Translations under genes and position numbers: made by a program
The notes under the pieces: model-generated
Database searches by the model: none
The model's input: only the letters and a program-made list of their open reading frames with translations
What the model was told of the DNA's origin: nothing
Shown here: positions 43,722 to 53,604 of the stretch, in pieces
How positions within the stretch are numbered: position 1 is the stretch's first letter
How the letters are laid out: each line of letters opens with the position of its first letter
Source of the DNA: an uncultured Roseobacter sp.
GTDB taxonomy: Bacteria; Pseudomonadota; Alphaproteobacteria; Rhodobacterales; Rhodobacteraceae
Assembly (NCBI RefSeq): GCF_947495025.1
Contig: NZ_CANLXG010000002.1
Span: 434,001-498,000, forward strand
Reading direction: 5' to 3'
DNA length: 64,000 nt

Positions 43722-44714
43722 TTATTTGCGGCGTCTGACCGGACGCATGGCCTGAAACAGTTTGAACCGGTTGTCTCCCCCGGTTTCCGTCACCTTTACA
43801 AAGTACTTCTGCAAGGTCGCTTCATAGGGCAGATGCCGGTTTGCAACCATCCACAAAAGCCCCTGAGGCGCAAGAAGCCTTGCGGCAGCCGCGACAAACG
43901 CCTGTCCCAGTGCGGGATCTGCGTCGCGCCCTGTATGGAAAGGCGGGTTCATCACGACCGTGTCACAGGCGCCGGGTGCTTGCCAGGTCGTCGCGTCGGC
44001 CCAGTGGAATACTGCGCGGTCGTCTGTCACATTATGGCGGGCGCACTCCAGGGCCATATGGCCTGCCTCTACGAGATGGATCCGCTCTACGGTGTCCCGC
44101 GTCAGCACATGCGCCGACAGGTACCCCCACCCGGCTCCCAGATCCGCAACAGTCCGACCGAGCTTTGCCGGCAGTGCCTGCGCCAGCAACGCAGACGCGG
44201 GATCAACAGCATCGGAAGAAAAGACGCCCGGTGCGGTCCAGAAACCTCCTTCTGTAAGCGCCGGTCCCGCCTGCCAGTCGGCAAAGTCATCCGCTACAGC
44301 GTCCGGGATCACAAAGAGCTTGCCGTGGGCGCGTACAAACGGGCCGTCCACCGCTGTCCGGTTTCGTACCGCGCGCAGCATGCTGTCGATACCATCGGTT
44401 TTCTGGCCGTCCACCAGCACCGGCCCTCTGGTCATCCGAACGGCATCCGCGATCATGGCTCTGGCCTCAGCTTTGGCGCGCGGCAGGCACACGATGGCTC
44501 CGTCGTACTGGCCATGCGGCATCACTGCGCAGGCGTAGCCACGTGCTGTCCACGCGTCATGCGCAGGTCGGAATCCTTCGATAATTTCTGTGCTGAACCC
44601 TGCCAGATCCGGCAGAGCCGCGTCGACAGGAGGCCTGAACACAGCGACGCGTCCGCCTTCCGGCAGAACAGAGCCACCCCCCTCAAACGCGAGCGGCAGT
44701 CGGGCATCAATCAT
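43722..44714 (-). CDS. RsmC-like rRNA (guanine-N2) methyltransferase
   Basis: 330 residues. Degenerate N-terminal methyltransferase-like half, then a class I C-terminal domain with VADLGAGWGYLSAHVL (motif I) and the N6/N2-type motif NPPFHTG (motif IV), diagnostic of RsmC/RlmG. Expected to modify a guanine in 16S or 23S rRNA. Start ATG 44714 (MIDARLPLAFEGGG); it is 4 bp after the clpS stop, so the two form an operon. Confidence 0.88.
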   Translation of the reverse strand: MIDARLPLAFEGGGSVLPEGGRVAVFRPPVDAALPDLAGFSTEIIEGFRPAHDAWTARGYACAVMPHGQYDGAIVCLPRAKAEARAMIADAVRMTRGPVLVDGQKTDGIDSMLRAVRNRTAVDGPFVRAHGKLFVIPDAVADDFADWQAGPALTEGGFWTAPGVFSSDAVDPASALLAQALPAKLGRTVADLGAGWGYLSAHVLTRDTVERIHLVEAGHMALECARHNVTDDRAVFHWADATTWQAPGACDTVVMNPPFHTGRDADPALGQAFVAAAARLLAPQGLLWMVANRHLPYEATLQKYFVKVTETGGDNRFKLFQAMRPVRRRK

Positions 44715-44718
44715 GTGC

Positions 44719-45060
44719 CTATTCTTCTTTTTCCATGGTACATTGCAGCGGATGCTGGTGCCTGCGGGCAAAATCCATCACCTGGGCTACCTTGGTTTCC
44801 GCGATCTCGTGGCTGAAAACGCCGACTACGGCCACACCTTTTTTGTGAACGGTCAGCATGATTTCAAAGGCCTGTGCGTGATTAAGGCCAAAGAACCGCT
44901 CAAGCACATGCACGACAAACTCCATCGGCGTGAAGTCGTCATTCAGCAACAGAACCTTGTAAAGCGGCGGGCGCTTTGTTTTAGGTCGGGTTGCGGTCAG
45001 GACAGAGGAATCCCCCTCATCATCCGGACTGTCTGACATCATAATCGCTTCTCGGTGCAT
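44719..45060 (-). CDS. clpS: ATP-dependent Clp protease adaptor ClpS
   Basis: 113 residues. Delivers N-end-rule substrates to ClpAP. Core [28 protein letters not shown] and [24 protein letters not shown] are clear. The ATG at 45060 has AGGAG 5 nt upstream; ATGs at 45042 or 45039 (MSDSPDDEG) are alternatives. clpA is not in the window. Confidence 0.95.
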   Translation of the reverse strand: MHREAIMMSDSPDDEGDSSVLTATRPKTKRPPLYKVLLLNDDFTPMEFVVHVLERFFGLNHAQAFEIMLTVHKKGVAVVGVFSHEIAETKVAQVMDFARRHQHPLQCTMEKEE

Positions 45061-45142
45061 TGCTGCTCCTGACAGGCTTTGCGTGCGGTGAGTCTCAGTT
45101 GGGTCTATATAACCTGTCTTCGCATTTAGGAAAGGGGTCGGT

Positions 45143-45844
45143 ATGGCGCATAAAGTGACCACGGTAGGCTTTGATGCCGACGATACGCTCTGGCACAACG
45201 AGCGCTACTTTCAGATGACCCAGGCGCACTTTGCCGACCTGCTGTCGGAATACACCGAAAAAGACACCCTGATGGCCAGGCTCGTGGCGGCGGAAAAACG
45301 CAACCTCGGGCACTACGGCTTTGGTGTGAAGGGCTTTACCCTGTCGATGATCGAGACCGCGCTTGATGTCACGGACAGGCGCGTTTCCGGGCAGGTGATA
45401 GAACAGATCCTGCGGGCTGGCCGCGAAATGCTTGCGCATCCGGTCGACCTGCTGCCGCACGCCAGAGATGCCGTCGAACAGGCGGCGCGTGACTACCGCA
45501 TTGTGTTGATCACAAAGGGTGATCTTCTTGACCAGGAACGAAAACTGGCTCAGTCCGGGCTTGGCGATCTGTTTGATGCTGTGGAGATCGTATCGGACAA
45601 AACCACCGCTGTGTATCACGATATTTTTGACCGCCACGGACACAGCGCAACCTGTGGTGTGATGGTCGGAAACTCTGTCCGGTCCGATGTTCTGCCCATG
45701 ATACACGCGGGCGGATACGGTGTTCACATTCCCTACCATGTCACCTGGGAGCTCGAACACGCAGAAACGCCAGTGGCACACCAGCGGTTCCGAAGCCTGC
45801 CCGACCTCAGCGGCCTCGGCGACCTGTTAACCGGCCTGCAGTGA
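45143..45844 (+). CDS. HAD-family hydrolase
   Basis: 233 residues. Motif [14 protein letters not shown] (nucleophile Asp), motif II LITKGD, motif III lysine in SDKTTAVY, motif [18 protein letters not shown]. Cap is helical (about 20-95), C1 type. Probably a phosphatase on a small phosphate ester. The stem-loop after its stop could end the transcript. Confidence 0.9.
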   Translation: MAHKVTTVGFDADDTLWHNERYFQMTQAHFADLLSEYTEKDTLMARLVAAEKRNLGHYGFGVKGFTLSMIETALDVTDRRVSGQVIEQILRAGREMLAHPVDLLPHARDAVEQAARDYRIVLITKGDLLDQERKLAQSGLGDLFDAVEIVSDKTTAVYHDIFDRHGHSATCGVMVGNSVRSDVLPMIHAGGYGVHIPYHVTWELEHAETPVAHQRFRSLPDLSGLGDLLTGLQ

Positions 45845-45869
45845 TTATTGCCCGTTTCGGAGGCAATAA
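45845..45869 (+). other. Perfect stem-loop after the HAD gene
   Basis: TTATTGCC-N9-GGCAATAA, 8-bp perfect arms, directly after the stop codon; no T-run follows, so it is not a standard terminator. Confidence 0.5.
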
Positions 45870-46023
45870 GGTTAATATGGTTACCCAATTCGTTGTTTCA
45901 CCGAAACTTAACGCAATTCCCTTAAAACAATAACTTTATTGAGACCAAAACCTGTGTTAGCCTCTCTCACATAAAAAGAGCCAGTCGAACAATCGACGGC
46001 ATGAGGCAGAAAAGGCAGTGATC

Positions 46024-47526
46024 ATGAAGGTTCGGCGCATGTGGCCGGCCCGTTACGGGCTATTTGTATTTGCAGCTCTGTGGATGCTGGTCATCCTCCC
46101 GCTCAGCGCCGCCGCGGCGCCCTACGCCGCAATGGTGATGGACGCGCGCACCGGCGAGGTGCTGCACTCCAGAAACGCAGACACGCGGCTTCATCCCGCA
46201 TCTCTGACAAAAATGATGACGCTCTATATCGCTTTCGAGGCGGTGGAACGCGGCGAGATCTCGCTTGATACAAAGGTCCGGATCTCGCGCTTCGCAGCGT
46301 CCGAACCGCCCTCGAAACTGGGTCTTAAATCAGGCCAGCGCATTGCCTTTCGCTATCTGATCCGGGCCGCTGCGGTCAAATCCGCCAATGATGCCGCAAC
46401 TGCCATCGGCGAAGCGCTCGAAGGGTCCGAAGCCGCATTTGCCCGCCGGATGAACCGTACTGCCAAGGCTCTCGGCATGACCCGCACAACCTTCAAGAAT
46501 GCGCACGGGCTGACGGAAAAAGGCCATATGTCGACGGCACGGGATATGTCGATCATGGGACGCCATATGCTCTACGACTACCCTGAGTACTACAACCTTT
46601 TCTCGCGCAAATCGACGAACGCAGGCGTGCGCAATGTCGCCAACACAAACCGTCGCCTTCTTTCTGCCTACCGCGGTGCCGACGGCATCAAGACGGGCTA
46701 CACCCGCGCAGCCGGCTTTAATCTGGTGGCTTCTGCAGAACGGGGGCAGGAACGTATCATCGCCACAGTTTTCGGAGGCACATCGACGAGCGCACGCAAT
46801 GCGCGGGTTGCCGAACTGCTGGATATGGGGTTCAAACGCGCACCCAGCCGTGCCCGTCTGAAAAAGCCTTCTCTGCCGGTTTACCGCGCGAAGCCTCAGC
46901 GTCCGAGCACTGTTCTCGCGTCCAGCCTGCGGCCCGCTCTGCGCCCGGCTGCTGCGGTTGCAACACCTCTGATCGTCACACGTACGGACAAAGCCATTGT
47001 CGCGGCGCTCACTGAGGATACAGCTCCTGCCACGCCTGTGCCCGCCGCCGCCGCGGCCAGCACTGCTGGTCTTCTGAACACGGACACCACAACCGCGCTG
47101 ATAGCAGCTCAGGCAGCCGCCGCGATCGAAAAACCGTCTGAGGAAGCAGTGCCTGCGGGCACCTTTGTTTCTGCGCGGCCTGTACTGCGCCCCGGATCGG
47201 CGGTTGCCGCAGGCACGGGCACCCAGCAGGAAGCTACCGTCGCAGTTATCGCCGAGCCCGAAGTTGTCACCCGCCTTTCCACGTCCGGCGGGCATCAGTG
47301 GGGCGTGAATGTTGGTCAGTATACCTCCCGCTACAATGCGGAACGGGCGCTGGTCACAACAGCGCTGGCCGAGATGGCCACTCTTGACGGCACGCTGCGC
47401 AAGGTCGTGAAACGTCCCACGGGTTTTGATGCGAACTTTCTGGGGATGACCGAAGAGAGCGCGGATCTGGCCTGTCGACGGCTCGCGGCACGCAATATCA
47501 GTTGTCAGACGGTCGGTCCGTCCTGA
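46024..47526 (+). CDS. D-alanyl-D-alanine carboxypeptidase with C-terminal SPOR domain
   Basis: 500 residues. Signal peptide (about 1-33), penicillin-binding domain of the DacA/S11 type with SLTKMM (catalytic Ser), SANDAA and KTGYT motifs, an Ala/Pro/Thr-rich linker (about 285-410), then a SPOR domain (about 415-500, WGVNVGQYTSRYNAERAL) that binds denuded peptidoglycan at the septum. Trims pentapeptides in the periplasm. ATG at 46024; a GTG two codons upstream is possible. The 3' end overlaps ccoS by 29 nt. Confidence 0.93.
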   Translation: MKVRRMWPARYGLFVFAALWMLVILPLSAAAAPYAAMVMDARTGEVLHSRNADTRLHPASLTKMMTLYIAFEAVERGEISLDTKVRISRFAASEPPSKLGLKSGQRIAFRYLIRAAAVKSANDAATAIGEALEGSEAAFARRMNRTAKALGMTRTTFKNAHGLTEKGHMSTARDMSIMGRHMLYDYPEYYNLFSRKSTNAGVRNVANTNRRLLSAYRGADGIKTGYTRAAGFNLVASAERGQERIIATVFGGTSTSARNARVAELLDMGFKRAPSRARLKKPSLPVYRAKPQRPSTVLASSLRPALRPAAAVATPLIVTRTDKAIVAALTEDTAPATPVPAAAAASTAGLLNTDTTTALIAAQAAAAIEKPSEEAVPAGTFVSARPVLRPGSAVAAGTGTQQEATVAVIAEPEVVTRLSTSGGHQWGVNVGQYTSRYNAERALVTTALAEMATLDGTLRKVVKRPTGFDANFLGMTEESADLACRRLAARNISCQTVGPS

Positions 47527-47689
47527 CGTCATCCGGGCGCGGCCGCGTATCCCAGACGTCGTTCAGGATGCGGCGGCTGTCACCCTCGGGGTCATCATAC
47601 TGGCGGCTCTTCAGTGTAAAGACGAAAGCGGCAAGCCCCAGGCCCCCGAGCAGAAGTGATACCGGAATGAGATAGGCAAGGACGTTCAT
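47498..47689 (-). CDS. ccoS: cbb3 oxidase maturation protein CcoS
   Basis: 63 residues: one N-terminal membrane helix (LIPVSLLLGGLGLAAFVFTL), the conserved SRQYDDPEGDSRRIL motif, and a hydrophilic tail. Needed for cofactor insertion into the cbb3 oxidase. Overlaps ccoI by 4 nt; last gene of ccoGHIS. Confidence 0.94.
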   Translation of the reverse strand: MNVLAYLIPVSLLLGGLGLAAFVFTLKSRQYDDPEGDSRRILNDVWDTRPRPDDVRTDRPSDN

Positions 47690-49875
47690 CTGCTCTTTCC
47701 TGAAATCCTGAGCGCGTTTGCCGAAACCGTGAGCGACGACAGCGACATAGCCAGCGCCGCGATCAGAGGAGTCGCCAGCCCGGCCACGGCCAGCGGCACA
47801 GCCACGATATTATAGACCGTCGCAATCCGGAAGTTCTCCCGGATACGTTTTGTTGCGCACATTGCTGTAGCCAGCGCCTCGCCAACCGGCGTCAGATCCC
47901 TGCCCAGCAGAACAATATCAGACGCGGCCCGCGCCGCATCCAGAGCCTGTGCCGGGCTGATTGACACATGCGCGGACGCCAGAGCCGCAGTATCGTTCAG
48001 GCCATCGCCGACCATCAGCACATTGCGCCCGTCTTCCTGCAGTTTCTGCACAAAGTCAGCTTTCTGATCCGGCAGAACAGCGGCTTCCCACCGGCTAATT
48101 CCAAGTCTGCCGGCGATGCTGCGAACGGCAGCGGCCCGGTCTCCGGACAAAAGGATCACTTCTTTTCCCATCGTCACGAGCTGTTGCACCAGAGCTTCGG
48201 CGCCCGGCCGCAGGGAGTCCGAGAACGTGAGGACAACGGGTTTTTGACTTCCGGCCTGAAACGCAGCGGCAAGCTGATCCCCCCGTGCATCCGCACCGAG
48301 CCAGTCGGGCCGCCCGAGGCGCATAACCTCGCCACCCTGTACCAGTTCAGTGCCGTAACCTGGCACTTCACGGACATCGGCAAGCGGCACTTCGAGGCCA
48401 GCCTCCCGCGCGGCGGATGCGACAGCCTGCGACAATGGGTGCGCCGAGCCTTGCGCAAGCATAGCCGCCATTGCCTGCTGATCTGCGGTCAAGTCGTGCC
48501 AGTTGGTCAGTTGTGGGTTTCCTTCAGTAAGTGTCCCGGTTTTATCGAAGACCACGGTATCCACCTGCGCCAGACGTTCCAGCGCCGTGGCGTTCTTGAT
48601 CAGCAGACCACGTCCGAACAACCGCCCCGAGGCGGCGGTGGTTACAGCCGGCACTGCCAGACCCAGGGCACAGGGGCAGGTAATGATCAGTACAGCCGCG
48701 GCAATATTCGCGGCGACACGCATGTCGCCGGCCCACAACAACCATCCGAAAAATGACAGTGCGGCCAGAATGTGCACGCCCGGCGCGTACAGCGTGGCAG
48801 CCTTGTCCGCCAGCGAAGTATACCGCGACCGGCCACTCTCCGCGACAGCCACAAGCGCAGCAAGCCGGTGCAGCGACGTGTCGGTTCCTACGGCCGTTGC
48901 CTTCAGTACCAGCGGACCTGTGAGATTCACCTCTCCCGCGCTGACCGCGTCTCCTGTCCGGCGCATCTCAGGCAGGGTTTCACCGGTGAGAGCGGACCTG
49001 TCGACCTCGGAAGTGCCCCTGATAACAACGCCGTCTACGGGCGCGCGGGAACCGGGTCTGACCAGCACGGCATCACCGGCGCGCAATTCTGAAACCGGCA
49101 CCTCGGTCGGCTCGTCTGCGATCACTTTCCACGCACGTGGAACTTCAAGGGCTGTCAGTTCTTCGGCAGCCGAGCGTGCCGCAGACCGCGCCCGCGCCTC
49201 AAGCCACCGCCCGGCCAGCAGAAAGAACGTCAGAGTAAGAGCTGCATCGAAATAGGCGTGCTTGCCGGACAACGAGGTCTCCCAGAGAGAGGTTGCCACG
49301 GCCAGGGCTATCGCCAGACTGATAGGAACATCCATATTGAGCCGTCGGGCCCGCAGCGCGCTCCATGCATTGCGAAAGAATGGCTGCGCCGAAAAGGCGA
49401 GTGCCGGCAGGGTGATAGCGGCAGAAATCCAGTGAAACAGACCCCGGGTGGCATCCGTGGCTCCCGACCAGACCGCAACCGACAGCAGCATGACATTCAT
49501 CGCAGCAAACCCGGCAACAGCCATCCGCATCAGCAGATCGCGCCCGAGGTTGCCCGTGCGCGTTTCCTGCAGAGCATCAGGATCAAGTTCCCAGGCATCG
49601 AACCCCGCCGCACGCACAACAGCGGCAAGCTCTGCCGCGGTGACATCGCCGGCGGCGTCAATCATAGCCTGCTTTCGCGTCAGATTGACCCGCGCGTGTA
49701 GAACGCCCGGATACTTTTCCAGCGCCTGTTCAACCGTCGCAATACAGGCCTGGCAGTGAATTGTCGGCAGAGACAGCGCAAGCGTCGCATCACAAAGACG
49801 CGTGTCCTGTGACGGAGCCGGGGCGGCAACACACCCCGGGCACCCCATCGCGGAGGACTGCTCTGCCAGTGTCAT
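47686..49875 (-). CDS. ccoI: Copper-transporting P1B-type ATPase CcoI
   Basis: 729 residues. Exports copper to the periplasm for cbb3 assembly. N-terminal metal domain (HCQACIATVE; an extra N-terminal CPGC stretch), eight membrane helices, TGE loop (ALTGETLP), CPC in TCPCALGLA, phosphorylation DKTGTLTEG, HP motif SAHPLSQA and hinge GDGLNDTAAL. Also called FixI. Overlaps ccoH by 4 nt. Confidence 0.97.
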   Translation of the reverse strand: MTLAEQSSAMGCPGCVAAPAPSQDTRLCDATLALSLPTIHCQACIATVEQALEKYPGVLHARVNLTRKQAMIDAAGDVTAAELAAVVRAAGFDAWELDPDALQETRTGNLGRDLLMRMAVAGFAAMNVMLLSVAVWSGATDATRGLFHWISAAITLPALAFSAQPFFRNAWSALRARRLNMDVPISLAIALAVATSLWETSLSGKHAYFDAALTLTFFLLAGRWLEARARSAARSAAEELTALEVPRAWKVIADEPTEVPVSELRAGDAVLVRPGSRAPVDGVVIRGTSEVDRSALTGETLPEMRRTGDAVSAGEVNLTGPLVLKATAVGTDTSLHRLAALVAVAESGRSRYTSLADKAATLYAPGVHILAALSFFGWLLWAGDMRVAANIAAAVLIITCPCALGLAVPAVTTAASGRLFGRGLLIKNATALERLAQVDTVVFDKTGTLTEGNPQLTNWHDLTADQQAMAAMLAQGSAHPLSQAVASAAREAGLEVPLADVREVPGYGTELVQGGEVMRLGRPDWLGADARGDQLAAAFQAGSQKPVVLTFSDSLRPGAEALVQQLVTMGKEVILLSGDRAAAVRSIAGRLGISRWEAAVLPDQKADFVQKLQEDGRNVLMVGDGLNDTAALASAHVSISPAQALDAARAASDIVLLGRDLTPVGEALATAMCATKRIRENFRIATVYNIVAVPLAVAGLATPLIAALAMSLSSLTVSANALRISGKSR

Positions 49876-50336
49876 GAACGGTCGTCCTCCACCTGCAGAA
49901 TGACACGCTGGCGAAATTCGGTGCCGTCTGCATTCCGGGCGACCATCCGGATATTCCAGTTGCCAGGCGCGAGCGCAGCAGCAGCAACGTAGGCGTCGCC
50001 ATCGAATACGAAATCCGGGCGCTGATCGTCACGCACATGGGTGGCACGTCCCAGCGTCGCATCCAGCGAACTGACTTCAACGGGCTTGCCGGTGTTGTCA
50101 GTTATGGAAAGGGTCACCTTGTCCCCAAGGGCGCTTGCACGGACCGTCCAGCCCAGTGCCTGCTGTGCTGTGCGGTTCTCATCGAACTGCTGGCTGGCCA
50201 CATAGGAATTCTTCACCTCAAGTCCCGGAAAGGTTTTTACTGCACTGAAGGCGAGTGTCAGGTTCACCGCAATGATAACCGAAAACGCCACGCCGAATAT
50301 CATCGCAACGTGACGACCTTTTAGTTCTCTGGTCAT
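49872..50336 (-). CDS. ccoH: cbb3 oxidase assembly protein CcoH (FixH)
   Basis: 154 residues: one membrane helix (about 9-30) followed by a periplasmic FixH domain with NSYVASQQFDENRTAQQALGW and the NWNIRMVARNADG end. Interacts with the oxidase during assembly. Overlaps ccoG by 4 nt. Confidence 0.95.
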   Translation of the reverse strand: MTRELKGRHVAMIFGVAFSVIIAVNLTLAFSAVKTFPGLEVKNSYVASQQFDENRTAQQALGWTVRASALGDKVTLSITDNTGKPVEVSSLDATLGRATHVRDDQRPDFVFDGDAYVAAAALAPGNWNIRMVARNADGTEFRQRVILQVEDDRS

Positions 50337-51766
50337 TGCTGTTCTCCTGTTCCGATGAAGCTGTTGTCTTTGTAGGCCCGGTCCCCGTTGGTCAGGTCTT
50401 CGACCCAGAACCGCAGATCCGACCGTTCTGCCTGCGCAGGAGCGGAACCCGGCGGCGCAATCACATAGACCCGCTGCAGCAAAGAGGTGTCCGCAGGAAC
50501 CTCGATCGAGCCGTAGGGTGTGCCTTCGAGGTCGATCCGTACGGCCGGATCACCAATTACGCTCAGGCGGAACAACCGGTCATCATTGTTCTTGTTGCGC
50601 AGGCGGATTTCGTAGGTGTTGCGGATGGAGCCGTCAGAGAGCGTGACGAATGTCGGGTTCCGCACAGCGGCAACCGTCATTTCAATATCGGCCCGCACAA
50701 AAAGGGCTATGACCAGCGCGATACCAACGGCACTCCAGAGCGCCGTATAAAGAATCGTACGCGGACGAAACACGTGCTTCCAGATCGGGCGTGGTGCAGC
50801 CCCGCCCCGCTCTGCTGTCTCGTCGGACAGCGCCAGATAGTCGATCAGCCCCCGGGGCTTGCCTATCCGCTCCATCACATCGTCGCAGGCGTCAATGCAC
50901 AGCGCACAGGTGATGCACTCCATCTGCTGCCCGTCGCGGATGTCGATGCCCATCGGGCAGACGTTCACGCAGGCCATGCAGTCGATACAATCACCCATCG
51001 GCTCTGTTTTCGCGGCCTCACTGTGTTTGCGCGGCTCACCCCGCCATTCGCGATACGCGACGGTCAGGGTATCCTCGTCCATCATGGCACCCTGAATACG
51101 CGGCCACGGACACGCATAAATGCAGATCTGTTCCCGCGCAAAGCCTCCAAAGCCGAACGTCGTCGCCGTCAGAATGGCAACGGTGATATAGGCGACCGCT
51201 GCAGCCTGCCCGGTAAACAGGTCAACAAAAAGCGTTGGCGCATCCGCAAAGTAAAAGACCCATGCACCGCCGGTAGCCATCGCGATGACAAGCCAGAGTG
51301 TCCATTTGGTCAGCCGCAGCCGCAGCTTGCGGAAATCCATTTTTTCCTGCCGGTGCAGGCGCAGGCGGGCATTCCTGTCCCCCTCGACCCAGCGCTCCAC
51401 AAGGATAAAGAGGTCAGTCCAGACGGTCTGAGGGCAGGCGTAACCGCACCAGACACGGCCCAGCGCGGAAGTGAACAGAAATAGGCCGAGACCGGCCATG
51501 ATGAGGAGACCTGCGACGAAATAGAACTCGTGGCTCCAGATCTCGATCCAGAAAAAGTAAAACCGCCTGTTGGCGAGATCCAGCAGCACAGCCTGATCCG
51601 GCAGTTCAGGCCCCCGGTCCCATCTGATCCAGGGCACCAGGTAATAGATGCCAAGGGTGACCGCCATGATCACCCACTTGAGATTACGGAAACTGCCGGA
51701 AACGCGGCGCGGAAAGATCGGTTCGCGCGCCGCGTAAAGGCCGGGAGGAGGGACTTGATCGGTCAC
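50333..51766 (-). CDS. ccoG: cbb3 assembly ferredoxin-like protein CcoG
   Basis: 477 residues. Five membrane helices, two ferredoxin motifs (CIDCMACVNVCP and CITCALCIDACDDV, about 260-305) and a C-terminal Ig-like domain. Reported as a Cu(II) reductase in Rhodobacter. First gene of the assembly operon, 39 bp after ccoP. Confidence 0.96.
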   Translation of the reverse strand: MTDQVPPPGLYAAREPIFPRRVSGSFRNLKWVIMAVTLGIYYLVPWIRWDRGPELPDQAVLLDLANRRFYFFWIEIWSHEFYFVAGLLIMAGLGLFLFTSALGRVWCGYACPQTVWTDLFILVERWVEGDRNARLRLHRQEKMDFRKLRLRLTKWTLWLVIAMATGGAWVFYFADAPTLFVDLFTGQAAAVAYITVAILTATTFGFGGFAREQICIYACPWPRIQGAMMDEDTLTVAYREWRGEPRKHSEAAKTEPMGDCIDCMACVNVCPMGIDIRDGQQMECITCALCIDACDDVMERIGKPRGLIDYLALSDETAERGGAAPRPIWKHVFRPRTILYTALWSAVGIALVIALFVRADIEMTVAAVRNPTFVTLSDGSIRNTYEIRLRNKNNDDRLFRLSVIGDPAVRIDLEGTPYGSIEVPADTSLLQRVYVIAPPGSAPAQAERSDLRFWVEDLTNGDRAYKDNSFIGTGEQQ

Positions 51767-51805
51767 TTAGGCTGTCCTTGTCAGATCTGGGCCCGTCGGG
51801 TTGGC

Positions 51806-52672
51806 TTACTCACCGCCGCCGAGCTGATGCACATAAAGTGCGACTGCCCGTATCTCTGCCTCAGAAAGGCGCTGCGTCCAGGGTGGCATAACGCCATAGC
51901 GACTCCAGGTCACAGTCTCTGTCAGCGTGTCGTAGTCGCCGCCATAAAGCCAGATCGCGTCAGCAAGGTTAGGTGCTCCGAGGTCGCGGTTCCCCAGTCC
52001 CTCGTCACCATGACATGAAGCACAGTTATCGGCATATACCTCTGCGCCCGCTGCCGCCGCTGCCGGATCATCCGGCGTGCCCCCTGAAAGCACCATAACA
52101 TGGTTGACGACCTGCGCGATCTCTTCCGGCTCGAGGATGTCCCCAAATGCCGGCATTTCGGAATACCGCGCATCATCGTCTTCTTCGTTGCGGATACCAT
52201 GAGCAATTGTTGCGTGAATGTTTTCAATGTCCCCGCCCCACAGCCAGTCATTGTCCAGCAGGTTCGGATAGCCCACGGCACCGGCGGCACCAGATCCGTG
52301 GCACTGTGTGCACCACGTCCGGTAGACGGCTGCACCGGCCGATACCGCGTAGCTGTTCAGGTCAGTGTCGGCGGCAACTTCCGTCAGTTCAGCGGCTGCA
52401 AGACGCGCATTGATCGGGCCGTTGGCTTCTTCAACTGCGGCAATCTCCGCGGCGACCTCGCCGCGGGTGGTGTAGCCCAGCATGCCTGCCGTCGCCGAGG
52501 ACACCAGCGGCCAGGCAGGATAGGCAATGGTATAGCCGATGCCCCAGATGATGGTGACATAGAAGGTCCACAGCCACCAGCGCGGCATCGGGTTGTCAAA
52601 CTCCTCAATGCCGTCCCAGCTGTGGCCGGTGGTATCGGGATCGCCCTCTTGTTTCGGGGGTACTTTGGTCAT
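51806..52672 (-). CDS. ccoP: cbb3 cytochrome c oxidase subunit III (dihaem) CcoP
   Basis: 288 residues; one or two membrane helices at the N-terminus ([16 protein letters not shown]), two class I cytochrome c domains with CTQCH and CASCH haem motifs and methionines in YSEMPAFG and GVMPPW. Feeds electrons from cytochrome c to CcoO/CcoN. Overlaps ccoQ by 4 nt. Confidence 0.97.
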   Translation of the reverse strand: MTKVPPKQEGDPDTTGHSWDGIEEFDNPMPRWWLWTFYVTIIWGIGYTIAYPAWPLVSSATAGMLGYTTRGEVAAEIAAVEEANGPINARLAAAELTEVAADTDLNSYAVSAGAAVYRTWCTQCHGSGAAGAVGYPNLLDNDWLWGGDIENIHATIAHGIRNEEDDDARYSEMPAFGDILEPEEIAQVVNHVMVLSGGTPDDPAAAAAGAEVYADNCASCHGDEGLGNRDLGAPNLADAIWLYGGDYDTLTETVTWSRYGVMPPWTQRLSEAEIRAVALYVHQLGGGE

Positions 52673-52854
52673 TTGTCTGCCTCCTCAGCCGGAGCGGGTC
52701 GTTCGTCGTTTCGGAAAATCATGTTTGCGGTGTCACGGTGCAGCGGGCGGCTGCCCGGGCGGAACACCCAGAAGGCCATGCCCACAAACACAGTGAAGAG
52801 GAGCAGAAGCATCCAGCTGTCCGCGAATTCGCGCAGGAGTGAATAGGTTTCCAT
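52669..52854 (-). CDS. ccoQ: cbb3 oxidase subunit CcoQ
   Basis: 61 residues, single helix ([21 protein letters not shown]). Stabilises the complex. Located between ccoO and ccoP as in all ccoNOQP operons. Confidence 0.94.
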   Translation of the reverse strand: METYSLLREFADSWMLLLLFTVFVGMAFWVFRPGSRPLHRDTANMIFRNDERPAPAEEADK

Positions 52855-52865
52855 AGTGAGTCTCC

Positions 52866-53591
52866 TCAGCGGCTGGCGTCAGGGGTGAATGTCGAGAAGT
52901 CGACCAGTGTGCCCAGCATCTGCAGATAGGCGATCATCGCATCCGCCTCTGAAATACCGGGCTGCCCGTCAAAGTTCCGCACCTGAGCGCCCGGGTAGCG
53001 TTCGAGCATATCGTCGTAATCGCTGTCCGGGTCGGCCTGAGCGCGGAAGTCTGCCGCGGCGGTTTCGATCATCTCGTCGGTATATGGCACGCCCACAAGT
53101 GCATGGGTGGCCAGCAACTCCTCGATGTGTTCAGGCTCGATCAGTGTTTCCTCGAGAAACGCGTATTTCGGCATGATCGATTCCGGCACGACGGACTGCG
53201 GGTTGCGCAGGTGCACAAGGTGCCAGTCGTCGGAATAACGACCGCCAACACGCGCCAGATCAGGACCCGTGCGTTTGGACCCCCACTGGAACGGGTGGTC
53301 ATACATGGACTCTGCCGCCAGAGAGTAGTGACCATAGCGTTCGACCTCGTCCCGCATCGGGCGGATCATCTGACTGTGGCAGACATAGCACCCTTCGCGG
53401 ATGTAGATGTCACGCCCTGTCAGCTCCAGCGGAGAATAGGGGCGCATGCCCTCGACCTTCTCGATGGTGTTCTCCAGGTAAAAGAGCGGCACGATCTGAA
53501 CCAGTCCCCCGACAGATACCACCAGAAAGCTGAGCACCAGTAGCAGTGTGGCGTTGGTTTCGATGAACTTGTGTTTGGTAAGGATCGACAT
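52866..53591 (-). CDS. ccoO: cbb3 cytochrome c oxidase subunit II (monohaem) CcoO
   Basis: 241 residues with an N-terminal anchor helix and a haem c motif CYVCH; the conserved [19 protein letters not shown] precedes it and [13 protein letters not shown] follows. Confidence 0.97.
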   Translation of the reverse strand: MSILTKHKFIETNATLLLVLSFLVVSVGGLVQIVPLFYLENTIEKVEGMRPYSPLELTGRDIYIREGCYVCHSQMIRPMRDEVERYGHYSLAAESMYDHPFQWGSKRTGPDLARVGGRYSDDWHLVHLRNPQSVVPESIMPKYAFLEETLIEPEHIEELLATHALVGVPYTDEMIETAAADFRAQADPDSDYDDMLERYPGAQVRNFDGQPGISEADAMIAYLQMLGTLVDFSTFTPDASR

Positions 53592-53604
53592 GTCAGCTCC
53601 CTCC

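Noticed and set aside
45914..45932. CtrA-type site TTAA-N-TTAA upstream of the carboxypeptidase gene
   Set aside because: Spacing between the TTAA halves is 10 rather than 7 bases, outside the CtrA consensus.
46330..47532. 400-codon antisense frame over the carboxypeptidase gene
   Set aside because: Composition is Arg/Cys/Gly-rich shadow translation of the Ala/Pro linker; no recognisable domain.
50336..51484. 382-codon plus-strand frame opposite ccoG
   Set aside because: Shadow frame; ccoG has ferredoxin motifs and fits the ccoNOQP-GHIS order.
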